This document shows positions 51,022-60,657 of a stretch of 64,000 nt of DNA, in pieces. The stretch spans positions 1-64,000 of the forward strand of contig CADEFN010000008.1 in NCBI GenBank assembly GCA_902826615.1. The letters are read 5' to 3'. The stretch is from an uncultured Gemmatimonadota bacterium (GTDB lineage Bacteria; Gemmatimonadota; Gemmatimonadetes; Gemmatimonadales; Gemmatimonadaceae). Position numbers and translations under genes: made by a program. The first letter of the stretch is position 1. Each line of letters starts with the position of its first letter. The notes beneath the pieces were generated by a model. It did no database searches. It was not told where the DNA came from and was given only the letters and a program-made list of their open reading frames with translations.

Positions 51022-53760
51022 ATGGCACGACTGAAGGTTTTTCATTCGCTGGTTACGGCGCTGCTGACCGGGATGAGTCTCCTCACGCCGGCAAAGGCGG
51101 CTGCCCAGCCCGAGGGCTACCGCACGCTGGAGTCGCTGGTAGCCGACGATCGCGCGGGTCGCGCGACACTCCCACGCATCCTGCGATCCCAGCTGGTATT
51201 TGCGGTGACGGCCCTCCCGCTTCCAAACGCCATCGACAGCCTGGCTCGGCAGTCCGGAGTTGGTGTTGCCTACACGGAAGAGGTAGGCCGCGCTTCCGGG
51301 ATCACCATTGACGCACGGCCAAGGCGCGTCGCTGATCTCTTTCTCATGCTGTTCAAGGACAGCGGCTGGCAACCCTGGGTGGATGCAGAGGGGCAGCTGC
51401 TGGTGCGGCGCGTACCGGCACGGCCCGTGACCTCACGTCCGGGCGGGGAACGTGTGCGGCTCAGCGGGTACGTTCGCGAAGCCAGCAGCGGAGAGCTGGT
51501 GCGGTACGCCACCGTGCTGGCGCTCTCGGACTCGACACGTGCTCGCACCAACGCTGACGGCTTTTTTGTGCTGGCGGTGCCACGGGGCGAGCAGCGGATC
51601 CGGTTGCAGGCCATCGGGTTCATTCCGCTCGACACAACCCTTCAGGTGCTGGAGTCGCGAACCGCGGAGTTCACGCTCTCCACGCAGGCAGTGGAGCTCC
51701 AGAAGGTGACCGTGGATGGCGCCGCCGAGCCGTCGGACACCGATCATCGTACGGCCGAAATGAGTGTTTCCCGTCTTGACCTGGCCACGATCAAGCAGAC
51801 CCCGTCCGCGTTAGGCGAAGTGGACCCGGTGCGGAGCCTCACGCTCCTCCCCGGTGTTACGCGTACCAGCGATGCGTCGACCGCATTCAATGTGCGTGGC
51901 GGCAGCCACGATCAGAACCTGATTCTGCTGGATGAAGCGACGATCTACAACGCGGCGCATATCCTCGGGTTTCTCTCGGTCTTTAATGCCGACGCCGTGG
52001 CCGACGCAACCTTGTACAAGGGCGCCATTCCCCCTCGGCTGGGCGGGCGCCTTTCGTCGGTGCTCGATGTTCGCCAGCGCGAGGGTAACGCCAAGGAGTT
52101 CAAGGGGTCGGCCTCTATTGGCATTCTCGCCGCGCGCGCAAGCGTGGAAGGGCCGCTGGGGTTTGGCAACGGCTCCTATCTCGTTACGGGGCGCCGGTCC
52201 TATGCAGATGCCTTTCTGAAGTTGTCGTCGGACACGTCACTGAATGACGTGAAGGCCTGGTTTTACGACCTCAACGCCAAGGCCAACATTCGCCTCGGGG
52301 GCTCGGGCGCCCTGATGGCAAGCGGGTATGTGGGGCGAGACAACTTTTCGCCGGGCACTGACCTCGGTGCCAACTGGGGCAACCTCTCAGGCACACTGCG
52401 CTGGAATCAGATCTTCAAGCAGCGCCTCTTCTCCAAGGTCTCGATGACCTCGGGGGACTACGACTACGCCATACGCTTTCCGCTGCTCAACTCGAGCACC
52501 ACCTGGTCCTCGCGCATTCGCAGCCAGGAGTTGCGCGTGGAAGAGCGCTTCTTCCTCACGCCTTCACAGTCACTCGAATTCGGGGCAGAACTGGCGAATC
52601 AGGAGATTCGGCCAGGCAGCGTGGCTGCATCAGATACCACGCTGATCAAGAGCTCCACCATTACGCCACGTCATGGGCGCGCCAGCGCACTGTATGTGGG
52701 CCATGTGGTGGATCTTGGCACGCGAGTCTCCCTCAACTACGGACTGCGCTATTCGCGCTACACGCGGCAGGGCGCTGGACTCATCTATCAGTATGAAGGG
52801 GGACGGCCGGTAGTCTGGAACGGGGCCCTCGGCACCTATCAGCCTGGGGTGCTGCTCGACAGCACGACCTACAAGTCGGGAGAGCAGATCTCCGACTACG
52901 GTGGATTCGAGCCGAGGGTGTCGCTGCGCTTCGGGCTGAACTCGCAGTCCAGCCTCAAGGCGAGTTATGCGCGGACACGCCAGCACCTGCTGCTTGCGTC
53001 GAAGACCAACTCGCCAACCCCGCTCGATGTCTGGGAGCCGGTGGGACCGTACTTCAAGCCACAATACGCCGATCAGGTGGCTCTGGGTTACGTCAGCAAC
53101 AGTCCGGGCGGCGCCTATGAATTTTCGATCGAGGGATGGGCGAAACGACTGTACAACGTCGTGGATTTTGTGGAAGGGGCGGACGTGGTGCTCAATCCAC
53201 GGCTCGAAACGGCCCTTGTGTCGGGCGTCGGCCGGGCCCGAGGTCTGGAGCTCTTTCTGCGCAAACAAACCGGAGCAACCACGGGCTGGATCAGTTACAC
53301 GCTGTCCCGTTCAGAGCAGCGCTTTCGCGCGCCTGACGGCCTCCCCGGGGGACTGGCAGGAGGGAAGTGGTACCCCAGCGTGTCGGACAAGACACACGAT
53401 CTGTCGGTGGTGGCGCTGCGACCGATTAGTCGGCGCTGGACTCTTGGCGGCACCTTTTCGCTCGCCAGCGGACTCCCCGTCAGCTATCCGGTGTCGCGCT
53501 ACTCCGTCGACGGTCTTGTCGTACCGGAATACGGCCTGCGCAATTCGTCGCGGCTCCCGCTCTATCACAAGGTGGATCTGAGCCTCACGCGGGCCACGGT
53601 GGTCGGCGAACTCCAGTTTGGTGTGTTCAACCTGTACAACCGCTTCAACGCGCAGTCGATGTCGTTTCGCCAGGTAAAGGGGAATCCGCTGCGCACGGAG
53701 GCGGTGCAGACATCGGTCTTTGGCATCGTGCCCAGCATCAGCTACACCTTTCGCTTCTGA
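51022..53760 (+). CDS. TonB-dependent receptor with STN signalling domain
   Basis: A 912-residue outer-membrane receptor. After a signal peptide (to AKAAAQ) comes an STN domain (FAVTALPLPNAIDSLARQSGVGVAYTEEV), a carboxypeptidase-like regulatory domain (VRLSGYVREASSGELVRYAT), the plug (LTLLPGVTRTSDASTAFNVRGGSHDQNLILLDEATIYNAAHILGF) and a barrel ending with the aromatic residue of SISYTFRF. The STN domain talks to FecR, so the receptor both imports and senses its ligand. Ligand unknown; siderophores or oligosaccharides are typical. Confidence 0.93.
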   Translation: MARLKVFHSLVTALLTGMSLLTPAKAAAQPEGYRTLESLVADDRAGRATLPRILRSQLVFAVTALPLPNAIDSLARQSGVGVAYTEEVGRASGITIDARPRRVADLFLMLFKDSGWQPWVDAEGQLLVRRVPARPVTSRPGGERVRLSGYVREASSGELVRYATVLALSDSTRARTNADGFFVLAVPRGEQRIRLQAIGFIPLDTTLQVLESRTAEFTLSTQAVELQKVTVDGAAEPSDTDHRTAEMSVSRLDLATIKQTPSALGEVDPVRSLTLLPGVTRTSDASTAFNVRGGSHDQNLILLDEATIYNAAHILGFLSVFNADAVADATLYKGAIPPRLGGRLSSVLDVRQREGNAKEFKGSASIGILAARASVEGPLGFGNGSYLVTGRRSYADAFLKLSSDTSLNDVKAWFYDLNAKANIRLGGSGALMASGYVGRDNFSPGTDLGANWGNLSGTLRWNQIFKQRLFSKVSMTSGDYDYAIRFPLLNSSTTWSSRIRSQELRVEERFFLTPSQSLEFGAELANQEIRPGSVAASDTTLIKSSTITPRHGRASALYVGHVVDLGTRVSLNYGLRYSRYTRQGAGLIYQYEGGRPVVWNGALGTYQPGVLLDSTTYKSGEQISDYGGFEPRVSLRFGLNSQSSLKASYARTRQHLLLASKTNSPTPLDVWEPVGPYFKPQYADQVALGYVSNSPGGAYEFSIEGWAKRLYNVVDFVEGADVVLNPRLETALVSGVGRARGLELFLRKQTGATTGWISYTLSRSEQRFRAPDGLPGGLAGGKWYPSVSDKTHDLSVVALRPISRRWTLGGTFSLASGLPVSYPVSRYSVDGLVVPEYGLRNSSRLPLYHKVDLSLTRATVVGELQFGVFNLYNRFNAQSMSFRQVKGNPLRTEAVQTSVFGIVPSISYTFRF

Positions 53761-53765
53761 GAGCA

Positions 53766-54626
53766 ATGTCTCGCTTGTCTTCCATAGTGGCAAAAGCCCT
53801 GATCCTCGCCCCGACGCTTGCCTGTGAGCGCGTCGTGGACCTGGATCTCCCCGAAGGGCCGCGCCGGCTGGTGATTGAAGCGCGGCTCGAGCGGGTGCAG
53901 GGTCGCGTCAGCGGAGAACAGCAGATTGCGCTCTCCACGAGTTCTGCCTACCTCGCTCCTGCGCATCCCGTCGGCGTGCGGGGCGCACGGGTGCAGGTGA
54001 CTGACGACGCGGGGCAAGTGACGGTGTTCACCGAGTCGGGTACGGCTGGGTTCTATGTCACGTCGTCGCTCCCGATCGTGATTGGCCGCAGGTACACGTT
54101 GCGGATCGACTATGATGGCAATCGCTTCGAATCTACGGAACGGGCGATGTCGGTTACCCCCATTGATTCGCTGTACTTTGCGGAACGCTCCTCGGAAGGC
54201 CCGGGATCAACGGTGGGCCTGCGCGCGACGCTGGACTTTCGAGATCCCGCAGGCGTCGACAACTATTACATGTGGGACCAGATCGTTGACGGCGTGCGGT
54301 TGGTGTCGCCGGACAGCACCGAAAAAACACGCGCTGTTCTCGAAGATGATCCGATTGACGGCCGCAATGTGCGGACCTTTCAGCCCTACGACGGTATTGC
54401 AGTGAATTCCGGCAACGTGGTCCGGATGCGTCAGTACGGACTCTCCGATGTGGTCTATCGGTATTTTCGTGCGCTCGGGGAACAGACCGCCAATGACGGG
54501 TCCATCTTTGCTGTCCCCCTGGCGAGTGTCCGGAGCAACGTGGTAAACCTCACGCGGCCTGACCTTCCGCCGCTAGGCTACTTCCAGGTGTCCGAAGTGT
54601 CGGAGGCCGCCGGGCGCGTGCCGTGA
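53766..54626 (+). CDS. DUF4249 lipoprotein-like protein
   Basis: A 286-residue protein with a signal ending in LILAPTLAC, a lipobox-like Cys. CERVVDLDLPEGPRRLVIEA is the usual DUF4249 opening. Ig-like strands follow, and the NYYMWDQIVDG block matches the family. DUF4249 genes commonly follow TonB receptors in Bacteroidota and probably act in the same uptake system as a surface partner. It begins five bases after the receptor, so it is the last gene of the operon. Confidence 0.85.
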   Translation: MSRLSSIVAKALILAPTLACERVVDLDLPEGPRRLVIEARLERVQGRVSGEQQIALSTSSAYLAPAHPVGVRGARVQVTDDAGQVTVFTESGTAGFYVTSSLPIVIGRRYTLRIDYDGNRFESTERAMSVTPIDSLYFAERSSEGPGSTVGLRATLDFRDPAGVDNYYMWDQIVDGVRLVSPDSTEKTRAVLEDDPIDGRNVRTFQPYDGIAVNSGNVVRMRQYGLSDVVYRYFRALGEQTANDGSIFAVPLASVRSNVVNLTRPDLPPLGYFQVSEVSEAAGRVP

Positions 54627-55263
54627 TGTATAGGCCTCCCCGAAGCGCTCAATCGGGGGCTCACCCACGGGTAACTCGGGGCTGCCCGAGGCTGTCGTCG
54701 CGTCATAGAATAGTCACAATCGTGGCTCCAACCCTCCATCACATTGCTTGCGGCGGCGGCGGTGCCCGCCTGGCGAGCGGCGCGCACGCATCCGGCTTTA
54801 GGGCTGCGCGGCAATTAGCGACCGCGTCGGCGGACACCAGCCACAGTACGCCTCACGAAGCCAGCCGGTGAGGTTGTCGCTGATGTTGACACACGCGCGA
54901 CTCGGGAAGCCGGCGGGTTCCGACGATGCGAGTTACACTCACCCAAGCCTCCTTGACCGATGAGGCGCTCCAAGTGTTACGTGCGGCCTCTTTCGGAACT
55001 GTAGACGGTCGGCGTTGCTGTCATTGTTGCACTGCTGATGGGTCGTCAACCAGATCGCAAGACACTGGGCCCCGGGTCGCCGCCCGCTGACGCTGCGCTT
55101 GCTCGGGGAACATCAGCCAGCGGCTGCCTCAGCTCCCCTGTCCGGGGCGCTCACTTTGTTTGCGTCTGCGCTCGCTGGCGCTGCGCTTGTCCGGGGGAAC
55201 GCGTAGAGCGCATGGAGACACGCGTGGCGCACAGGCACGGCGAAGGAACCGAGTGTCGCGACG
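54627..55263. other. 637-base intergenic region, no gene seen
   Basis: No convincing coding frame, tRNA or strong terminator. A weak hairpin (CCCCGA...TCGGGG, about 54639-54659) follows the operon. Near the right end an imperfect direct repeat of 27-28 bases occurs at 55085-55111 and 55173-55200 (CGCTG-CGCTGCGCTTG and GGGGAAC shared). Confidence 0.5.
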
Positions 55264-56364
55264 TCAGGCAGCCAGCACCGGCAGCCCCGACCGCACTCCC
55301 GCCGCGCGCGCAATGAATCCACCCCCCAGCACCTTCTCTCCATCGTACATTACCAGGCTCTGCCCCGGCGTGATCGCCGCTACCGGCTCGTCCAGCGCAA
55401 ACTCCACTTCGCCGTCGCCGCATCGCACCACCTCGGCGGCCGCCAGGGGAGACCGGTGACGCACACGCACACTCACCCGCGCGCCCACCGTTAGTGGCTC
55501 CGAAAGCCAGTTGACCTCCTGCACAATCACCCCGCTGCCTAACAACGCCTCTCGCGGGCCAATCACCACCGCCCGCGTCTCGGGCTGAATAGCCACCACG
55601 TACATGGGGTCACGAAAGCCGCCGGGCAATCCGCGACGCTGCCCGATGGTGTAACGCGCATACCCCTCATGCTCACCGACCACCGACCCATCGGCCAGCA
55701 GAATGGGCCCGCGGGCCAGGGCAGGGGTGTCGGCGCCTAGCCGCTGACGAATGATCTTCGTATGATCGCCATCCGGGACAAAACAGATGTCCTGGCTCTC
55801 CACCTTGTCGGCCACCACCTGCAGACCTAACGAGCGTGCGATCTCGCGGGTCTCGGCCTTGGTGCTTGATCCCACGGGGAGGATCATCCGCGACAGCACG
55901 GCGCGGTCGATGCCCCAGAGGAAATAGGTCTGGTCCTTGTTGGGGTCGAGCCCGCGATGCAGCGACCCATCCACCATCCGCGCGTAGTGACCGGTGGCGA
56001 TGTACTGCGCATCGATGGCGTCCGCCTTGCGCAGGAGGTCGCGGAACTTGGTGAAGGTGTTGCAGCGGACACAGGGAATGGGAGTGCGTCCCGCCGCGTA
56101 CTCATTCACGAAATTGTCGACGACGTCCTCGCCGAATCGTGTCTCGAGATTGAGCACGTAGTGCGGCACGCCGAGTCCCTCGCAGACACGCCGCGCATCG
56201 TTGATGGAGTCGAGCGAGCAGCAGGGCTTGTCAGGCACCTCATCGCCATAACAGAACAACTTCATCGTCGCGCCCACCACGTCATACCCCTGCTGCACCA
56301 GGAGCGCCGCCGCCACGGACGAATCCACGCCGCCCGACATGGCGACCAGCACGCGCTCGCGCAT
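55264..56364 (-). CDS. mnmA: tRNA-specific 2-thiouridylase MnmA
   Basis: A 366-residue enzyme putting sulfur on U34 of Lys, Glu and Gln tRNAs. RVLVAMSGGVDSSVAAALLV is the PP-loop, C-V-R-CN-FTKF (PCVRCNTFTKFRDLL) includes the first catalytic Cys, DQTYFLWGI is a tRNA/ATP block, and SQDICFVPDGDH the second Cys motif. The start at 56364 overlaps the cysteine desulfurase stop (TGATG), so sulfur donor and user are coupled. A longer open frame upstream is in the overlapping gene. Confidence 0.95.
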   Translation of the reverse strand: MRERVLVAMSGGVDSSVAAALLVQQGYDVVGATMKLFCYGDEVPDKPCCSLDSINDARRVCEGLGVPHYVLNLETRFGEDVVDNFVNEYAAGRTPIPCVRCNTFTKFRDLLRKADAIDAQYIATGHYARMVDGSLHRGLDPNKDQTYFLWGIDRAVLSRMILPVGSSTKAETREIARSLGLQVVADKVESQDICFVPDGDHTKIIRQRLGADTPALARGPILLADGSVVGEHEGYARYTIGQRRGLPGGFRDPMYVVAIQPETRAVVIGPREALLGSGVIVQEVNWLSEPLTVGARVSVRVRHRSPLAAAEVVRCGDGEVEFALDEPVAAITPGQSLVMYDGEKVLGGGFIARAAGVRSGLPVLAA

Positions 56365-57521
56365 CACATCGCTCCGCTGAGCCGCCGGGCCTTGGCGATG
56401 AGGGCAGGGAACAGCTCGGAGACGCGACGGACATCGTCCTCCGTGTTCAGCGAGCCTAACGACATGCGGATCGCCGAGGTGGCGATGTCGGGGCGAACCC
56501 CCATGGCCACCAGCACATGCGATGGCGTGATACTTCCGCTCTGGCAGGCAGAACCCGCGGAACAGGCCACCCCCTGCAGATCGAGCGCCATCAGCATCGA
56601 TTCGCTGTCCGTACCGGGCACCGAGATGTTCACGATGTGTGGAGCACGCGGGACGCCGCGCGCATGCACCACGGCATCGGGAATGCGCTCCAGCAGCGCG
56701 GTTTCGAGTGTGTCGCGCATCGCCGAGAGGCGGGCGCATTCGGTTGCGTGCTCCGCGAGACAGAGTTCAGCGGCCCGTGCAAATCCCACGGTCATGGCCA
56801 CGTTCTCGGTGCCAGGGCGTCGTCCACGATCCTGCGAGCCACCATGCATGAGTGGCTCGAGCGGTGTGCCGCGCCGGATGAACATGGCGCCGATGCCTTT
56901 GGGCGCGCCGATCTTGTGTCCTGAAATCGTGAGGTAGTCGACCGGGAGAGACTTGAGGTCGATGTGCACCTTGCCGAAGGCCTGCACGGCATCGGTGTGA
57001 AAGAGCGCGCCACGTGACTTGGCCAGCTCGGCCAACGCCGGCACGTCCTGCATGACCCCCACTTCATTGTTGATCCACATCACGCTCACGCAGGCGACCT
57101 GATCGCTGACGGTGGCGTCGTAGTGCTCGGGCACCACTCGACCATGGGCATCAACGTTGACGAGTCGCTCGACGGCTCCCTCTTTGGCGGCCTGATGGAC
57201 GGCTGCGAGCACTGCCTTGTGCTCGATGGGAGTGGTGACGACGACGTTGCGTGCGTCGCGCACGGCCCGCCAGCTCCCGAGAACGGCCAGATTGTCGCCC
57301 TCGGTGCCGCCGGACGTAAAGCAGATCTCATCGGCCGACGCGCCGAGGCAACGCGCCACCCGCTCCCGCGCCTCGTCGAGGGCCGCGCGGGCCTCACGCC
57401 CCCAGCGATGGACGCTGGAAGGGTTCCCGAAACGCGGCCCGAAAAAGGGCAGCATGGCGTCGAGCACTTCCGCCCGCACCGGGGTGGTGGCGGCGTGGTC
57501 GAGGTAAATGGGGGCTGGCAT
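56364..57521 (-). CDS. Cysteine desulfurase (IscS/NifS family)
   Basis: A 385-residue PLP enzyme taking sulfur from cysteine. YLDHAATTPVRAEVLDAML and FGNPSSVHRWGREAR open it, TSGGTEGDNLAVLG is the PLP phosphate loop, HTDAVQAFGK the His-Asp region, TISGHKIGAPKGIGAMFI holds the PLP Lys, and CSAGSACQSG the catalytic Cys loop. With mnmA downstream, its likely job is to feed tRNA thiolation, as in IscS or a dedicated NifS. Confidence 0.95.
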   Translation of the reverse strand: MPAPIYLDHAATTPVRAEVLDAMLPFFGPRFGNPSSVHRWGREARAALDEARERVARCLGASADEICFTSGGTEGDNLAVLGSWRAVRDARNVVVTTPIEHKAVLAAVHQAAKEGAVERLVNVDAHGRVVPEHYDATVSDQVACVSVMWINNEVGVMQDVPALAELAKSRGALFHTDAVQAFGKVHIDLKSLPVDYLTISGHKIGAPKGIGAMFIRRGTPLEPLMHGGSQDRGRRPGTENVAMTVGFARAAELCLAEHATECARLSAMRDTLETALLERIPDAVVHARGVPRAPHIVNISVPGTDSESMLMALDLQGVACSAGSACQSGSITPSHVLVAMGVRPDIATSAIRMSLGSLNTEDDVRRVSELFPALIAKARRLSGAM

Positions 57522-57584
57522 GTCCCGAAAAATGCCGGGTCTGCTGGGCAGACGGTAGGGAGCAGTCGGACTGTCCGTCCGCTT

Positions 57585-58322
57585 TCAGTCCTCCAGTGCC
57601 CGAGTGCCCCGCTGAAAGCGCCAGAGGGCCACGCCGATGAGCAGGGCGGCCAGGGCACTGGCAATCGCGCAGGCCCACAGGCCGATCCCTTCCACGCCTT
57701 GCTGCGCGATCCAGATGCTGAACGCCGCCTGACGTTCGGCGCCGGCAATGGCGATGGCGAGCAGGGGGAGCATGGTGGCCACCAGAAAGAAAACCCCAAA
57801 CATCTGCTGCGCCTGACGGACGGTGGCGGTGCGAAGCGAGACCAGGAGCCCCAGCCCTGCCACGAGCAGTGACGACGACCCAATAAGCCCGAGCAGCAGA
57901 AAGAAGCGCGACCAGGTCATGCGGGTGGCGTCATCGCCAAAACGCACCAGCACCGTCACCATGCCGATGCCGACGTTGGTGAGGGCAAAGGCATATCCGT
58001 AGAGCACGGCGGCAATCACTTTGCCAAGGAGGATCGCGCGGTCAGGAAGCCGCGTGGCAAGGAGTGTTTCGAGCGTGTGTCGTTCGCGTTCGCCAGCCAC
58101 GGCGTCGGAGACAATGGTCGACGTCATGCTGGCCGTCAAAAAGGGCCAGTAGAAAAACATCACGGTCGTCGTGGCCCACTCGGCGCCGATCTGGAGCGGG
58201 ACAAACACGCCAAGGAAGAAGATGACGAGGAGCACGGTCCAGCCGCCTCGCTTGAAGCGCATGAACTGATCGAGGATTTCGAGCCACTCCTTGCGCACGA
58301 CGGTCCAGAGGTCGGTGATCAT
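57585..58322 (-). CDS. ABC-2 transporter permease
   Basis: A 245-residue membrane protein with six hydrophobic helices. MITDLWTVVRKEWLEILDQF is a typical ABC-2 start, and TASMTSTIVSDAVAGERERHTLETLLATRLP is the conserved loop of CcmB/NatB-like exporters. Its ATG overlaps the ATPase stop (ATGA) and follows it in the operon. The substrate is unknown. Confidence 0.9.
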   Translation of the reverse strand: MITDLWTVVRKEWLEILDQFMRFKRGGWTVLLVIFFLGVFVPLQIGAEWATTTVMFFYWPFLTASMTSTIVSDAVAGERERHTLETLLATRLPDRAILLGKVIAAVLYGYAFALTNVGIGMVTVLVRFGDDATRMTWSRFFLLLGLIGSSSLLVAGLGLLVSLRTATVRQAQQMFGVFFLVATMLPLLAIAIAGAERQAAFSIWIAQQGVEGIGLWACAIASALAALLIGVALWRFQRGTRALED

Positions 58323-59263
58323 TTCCGTTCCTCCTGCCGGTCGATGAGGTCGAGGAAGGCGTCCTCGAAGGTGGCGCGCTCTCGGCGCACTTCGTGGATG
58401 CGCACCCCCTGTCCAACAAGCCACTCGACCAGTTCGGGCACACGCGCCGGATCGGCGAGGTCGATGCGCACATCGTTGTCGCCATTCCGGGCCGCTCGCG
58501 ACACACCCGGCGCCGAGCCTAACGCCGACCAGACTTGATCGGCGAGACCATCGGCGCGGAGGTGGAGTGCGGCCGTGGTACGGCGTTCGCGCAACTCGGC
58601 AGGGCTGCCGAGTCCGGCCAGACGTCCTGCACGGATGACGCCAACCTGCGCACACAACCGCTCCGCTTCGGCGAGGTTGTGCGTGGTGAGGAACACCGTC
58701 ACCCCTTCGTCCGTAGCCAAACGGGCGAGGTCGTCGCGGAGCGCGGCGCTGGCCACCGGGTCGAGACCGGCGGTGGGTTCGTCGAGGAAGACCAGGGGCG
58801 GGCGATGCAGCACAGAGCGCGCGATGGCGAGCTTCTGCTTCATGCCGCGGCTCCAGGTGCCCACCTTGTCATGCCGTCGATCCCAGAGCCCAAAGCGTGT
58901 GAGCAGCTCCTGCACCCGCGCGGAGCGTGTGGCAGGTGGGAGACGCCACGCCCGGGCAAAGAAGTCGAGGTTCTGCAGGGCGGTGAGCCGTTCGTAGAGC
59001 CCGTGGTGTTCGAGGAGCGCGCCACACTGGCGTCGCGCGGCATCTCCATCGCGAGCGGGATCGACACCAAACACTTCCGTGCGCCCCGTCGTTGGCATGG
59101 TCAAGCCGAGCAGGACGCGAATGAGGGTGCTCTTGCCGGCGCCGTTCGGCCCCAGGAAGCCGAAGACGATGCCTGACGGGACGTCGAAGCTGATGTGGTC
59201 GAGGGCGCGCACCGACTTGAAGTCGCGCACCACATCGACACAACGAATGGCGTACGGACTCAC
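58319..59263 (-). CDS. ABC transporter ATP-binding protein (exporter)
   Basis: A 314-residue ATPase. Walker A is GFLGPNGAGKSTLIRVLLGL, signature TWSRGMKQKLAIARSVL, Walker B PLVFLDEPTAGLDP, with the DrrA-like C-terminal part. GTG at 59263 is chosen because it overlaps the stop of the KynB-like gene (GTGA) and begins the conserved domain. It works with the permease at 57585-58322. Confidence 0.9.
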   Translation of the reverse strand: MSPYAIRCVDVVRDFKSVRALDHISFDVPSGIVFGFLGPNGAGKSTLIRVLLGLTMPTTGRTEVFGVDPARDGDAARRQCGALLEHHGLYERLTALQNLDFFARAWRLPPATRSARVQELLTRFGLWDRRHDKVGTWSRGMKQKLAIARSVLHRPPLVFLDEPTAGLDPVASAALRDDLARLATDEGVTVFLTTHNLAEAERLCAQVGVIRAGRLAGLGSPAELRERRTTAALHLRADGLADQVWSALGSAPGVSRAARNGDNDVRIDLADPARVPELVEWLVGQGVRIHEVRRERATFEDAFLDLIDRQEERK

Positions 59264-59883
59264 GACACCGGACGGAGGAGGGCTCGAACCGGGGCGGCGT
59301 CGAGGCCGAAGAGACGCATCGGGAGCGCCTGCAGTTCGTGCGGTCCCTGTTTGATGGCTCTCAGGTCGAGGTTCTCGAGGATCTGCGCGCCACCACTGAA
59401 GAGGGCGTGGTGCACGGCGAGTGTCTTGCTCTCCCGGTCGTCCACCGAAGGGGCGTCGACACCCAGGAGGAGCAATCCACGTTTGGTAAGTGTCGTAGCA
59501 GTCTCGGCGGAGAGGGCAGGCCACGCCGCCGGGAACGCACCCGAGGCGATACTCTGCCCGGTGCGAAGGAGAAGCCGGGTGATCGGTTCGTCGGGCAGGT
59601 TCAGCTGCGCGAGTGAGAGCGGTCCGGCGAAATGGCTGACGTCGACCACCCAGGCGCGCCCGCTGAATGCTTCGAGGGGGAGGTCGTGAGACGCCGGTGC
59701 GCCGTCGCGGACATGGAGCGGCGCGTCGGCGTGTGTGCCCACATGAGGGCTCCCCGAGATGCACGAGACATTCACACTCGCGCCCTCGGCCATCGACCAG
59801 GCCCAGCGGCAGTCGAAGGGCGTGTCCCCGGGCCATTCGGGCGTTCCCGTTTTCACGAGAATACTGATGTCGATCCAGTTCAC
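59260..59883 (-). CDS. kynB: Kynurenine formamidase-like cyclase family protein
   Basis: A 207-residue metal-dependent hydrolase of the KynB/cyclase family. SPHVGTHADAPLHVRDGA carries the H-x-G-T-H-x-D-x-P-x-H metal motif, DISILVKTGTPEWPGDTPF is the usual start, and LLGVDAPSVDDRESKTLAVHHAL and ENLDL complete it. KynB hydrolyses N-formylkynurenine in tryptophan breakdown. No other kyn gene is near, so the substrate is inferred from length and motifs only. It starts 19 bases after the deacetylase gene. Confidence 0.8.
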   Translation of the reverse strand: MNWIDISILVKTGTPEWPGDTPFDCRWAWSMAEGASVNVSCISGSPHVGTHADAPLHVRDGAPASHDLPLEAFSGRAWVVDVSHFAGPLSLAQLNLPDEPITRLLLRTGQSIASGAFPAAWPALSAETATTLTKRGLLLLGVDAPSVDDRESKTLAVHHALFSGGAQILENLDLRAIKQGPHELQALPMRLFGLDAAPVRALLRPVS

Positions 59884-59902
59884 GGAGTCATCGTGCGAAG
59901 GA

Positions 59903-60631
59903 TCAAAAGGTTGAAACGTCCAGCCGGGTGATGTCGTGCACCTGCATGGTTTCGGTGGTGAAAAAGGGCTCGCCGTATTTCACGCGAATGAGAGATCCGT
60001 AGTGCGCGGACTGGTGCCGAATGATATCAGCCAGCGGCTCTCCGTTGGGATACACCTCGCCGGCCTGGGTCGCCCCGCCGAACTGTGAGGCATAGGCCTC
60101 GATTGCGGCGAGTTTGCTGTCAAAGGTGTCGGTGATGTCCACGACGAAAGTTGGGCGAACGAAGTCTTCGCGGTAGGTGATGGCATGGACCACCTTGAAC
60201 GGACGAAAGGCTGGTGTCGACGTGTCGGTGCGGGCAAGACCGGCCATGAAGACGGCATCCCGAATGAGTTCCGCCGCCACCCGATGGTCCGGGTGCCGCC
60301 CGAAGGGCGCCGGGGCAGGGGCAATCACCACACGCGGTCGCAGGCGCCGAAAGACCAGGGCCAGTTGCCGTCGTGTGTCCGGGGTATTCACAATGCCGGC
60401 ATCGGGGAGCCCTAACGATTCGCGCGTCGTGACGCCGAGGATCGCCGCCGCCCGCGCCGCTTCTTCCGCGCGCAGCTCCGGGGTGCCGCGACTCGCCATT
60501 TCACCGCGAGTGAGGTCCAGGATGCCCACACTCCGTCCGTCGCGCGCGGCCTTGGCGAGTGTCCCGCCGCAAATCAGTTCCGCGTCGTCAGGATGTGGTG
60601 CAATGGCGAGGAGGTCGACGGGTTGGGTCAT
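59903..60631 (-). CDS. bshB1: BshB1-like N-acetylglucosaminyl-malate deacetylase
   Basis: A 242-residue PIG-L/LmbE deacetylase. AIAPHPDDAELICGGTLAKA has the PHPDD zinc motif, LDLTRGEMASRGTPELRAEEA follows, and FGRHPDHRVAAELIRDAVFMAG gives the third zinc ligand. The length and the LTRGEMASRGT block fit BshB1 of bacillithiol biosynthesis (deacetylating GlcNAc-malate). No bshA or bshC is in the window. Confidence 0.85.
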   Translation of the reverse strand: MTQPVDLLAIAPHPDDAELICGGTLAKAARDGRSVGILDLTRGEMASRGTPELRAEEAARAAAILGVTTRESLGLPDAGIVNTPDTRRQLALVFRRLRPRVVIAPAPAPFGRHPDHRVAAELIRDAVFMAGLARTDTSTPAFRPFKVVHAITYREDFVRPTFVVDITDTFDSKLAAIEAYASQFGGATQAGEVYPNGEPLADIIRHQSAHYGSLIRVKYGEPFFTTETMQVHDITRLDVSTF

Positions 60632-60657
60632 GTCACCTTTGTGTCTCCAGTTTGCCG

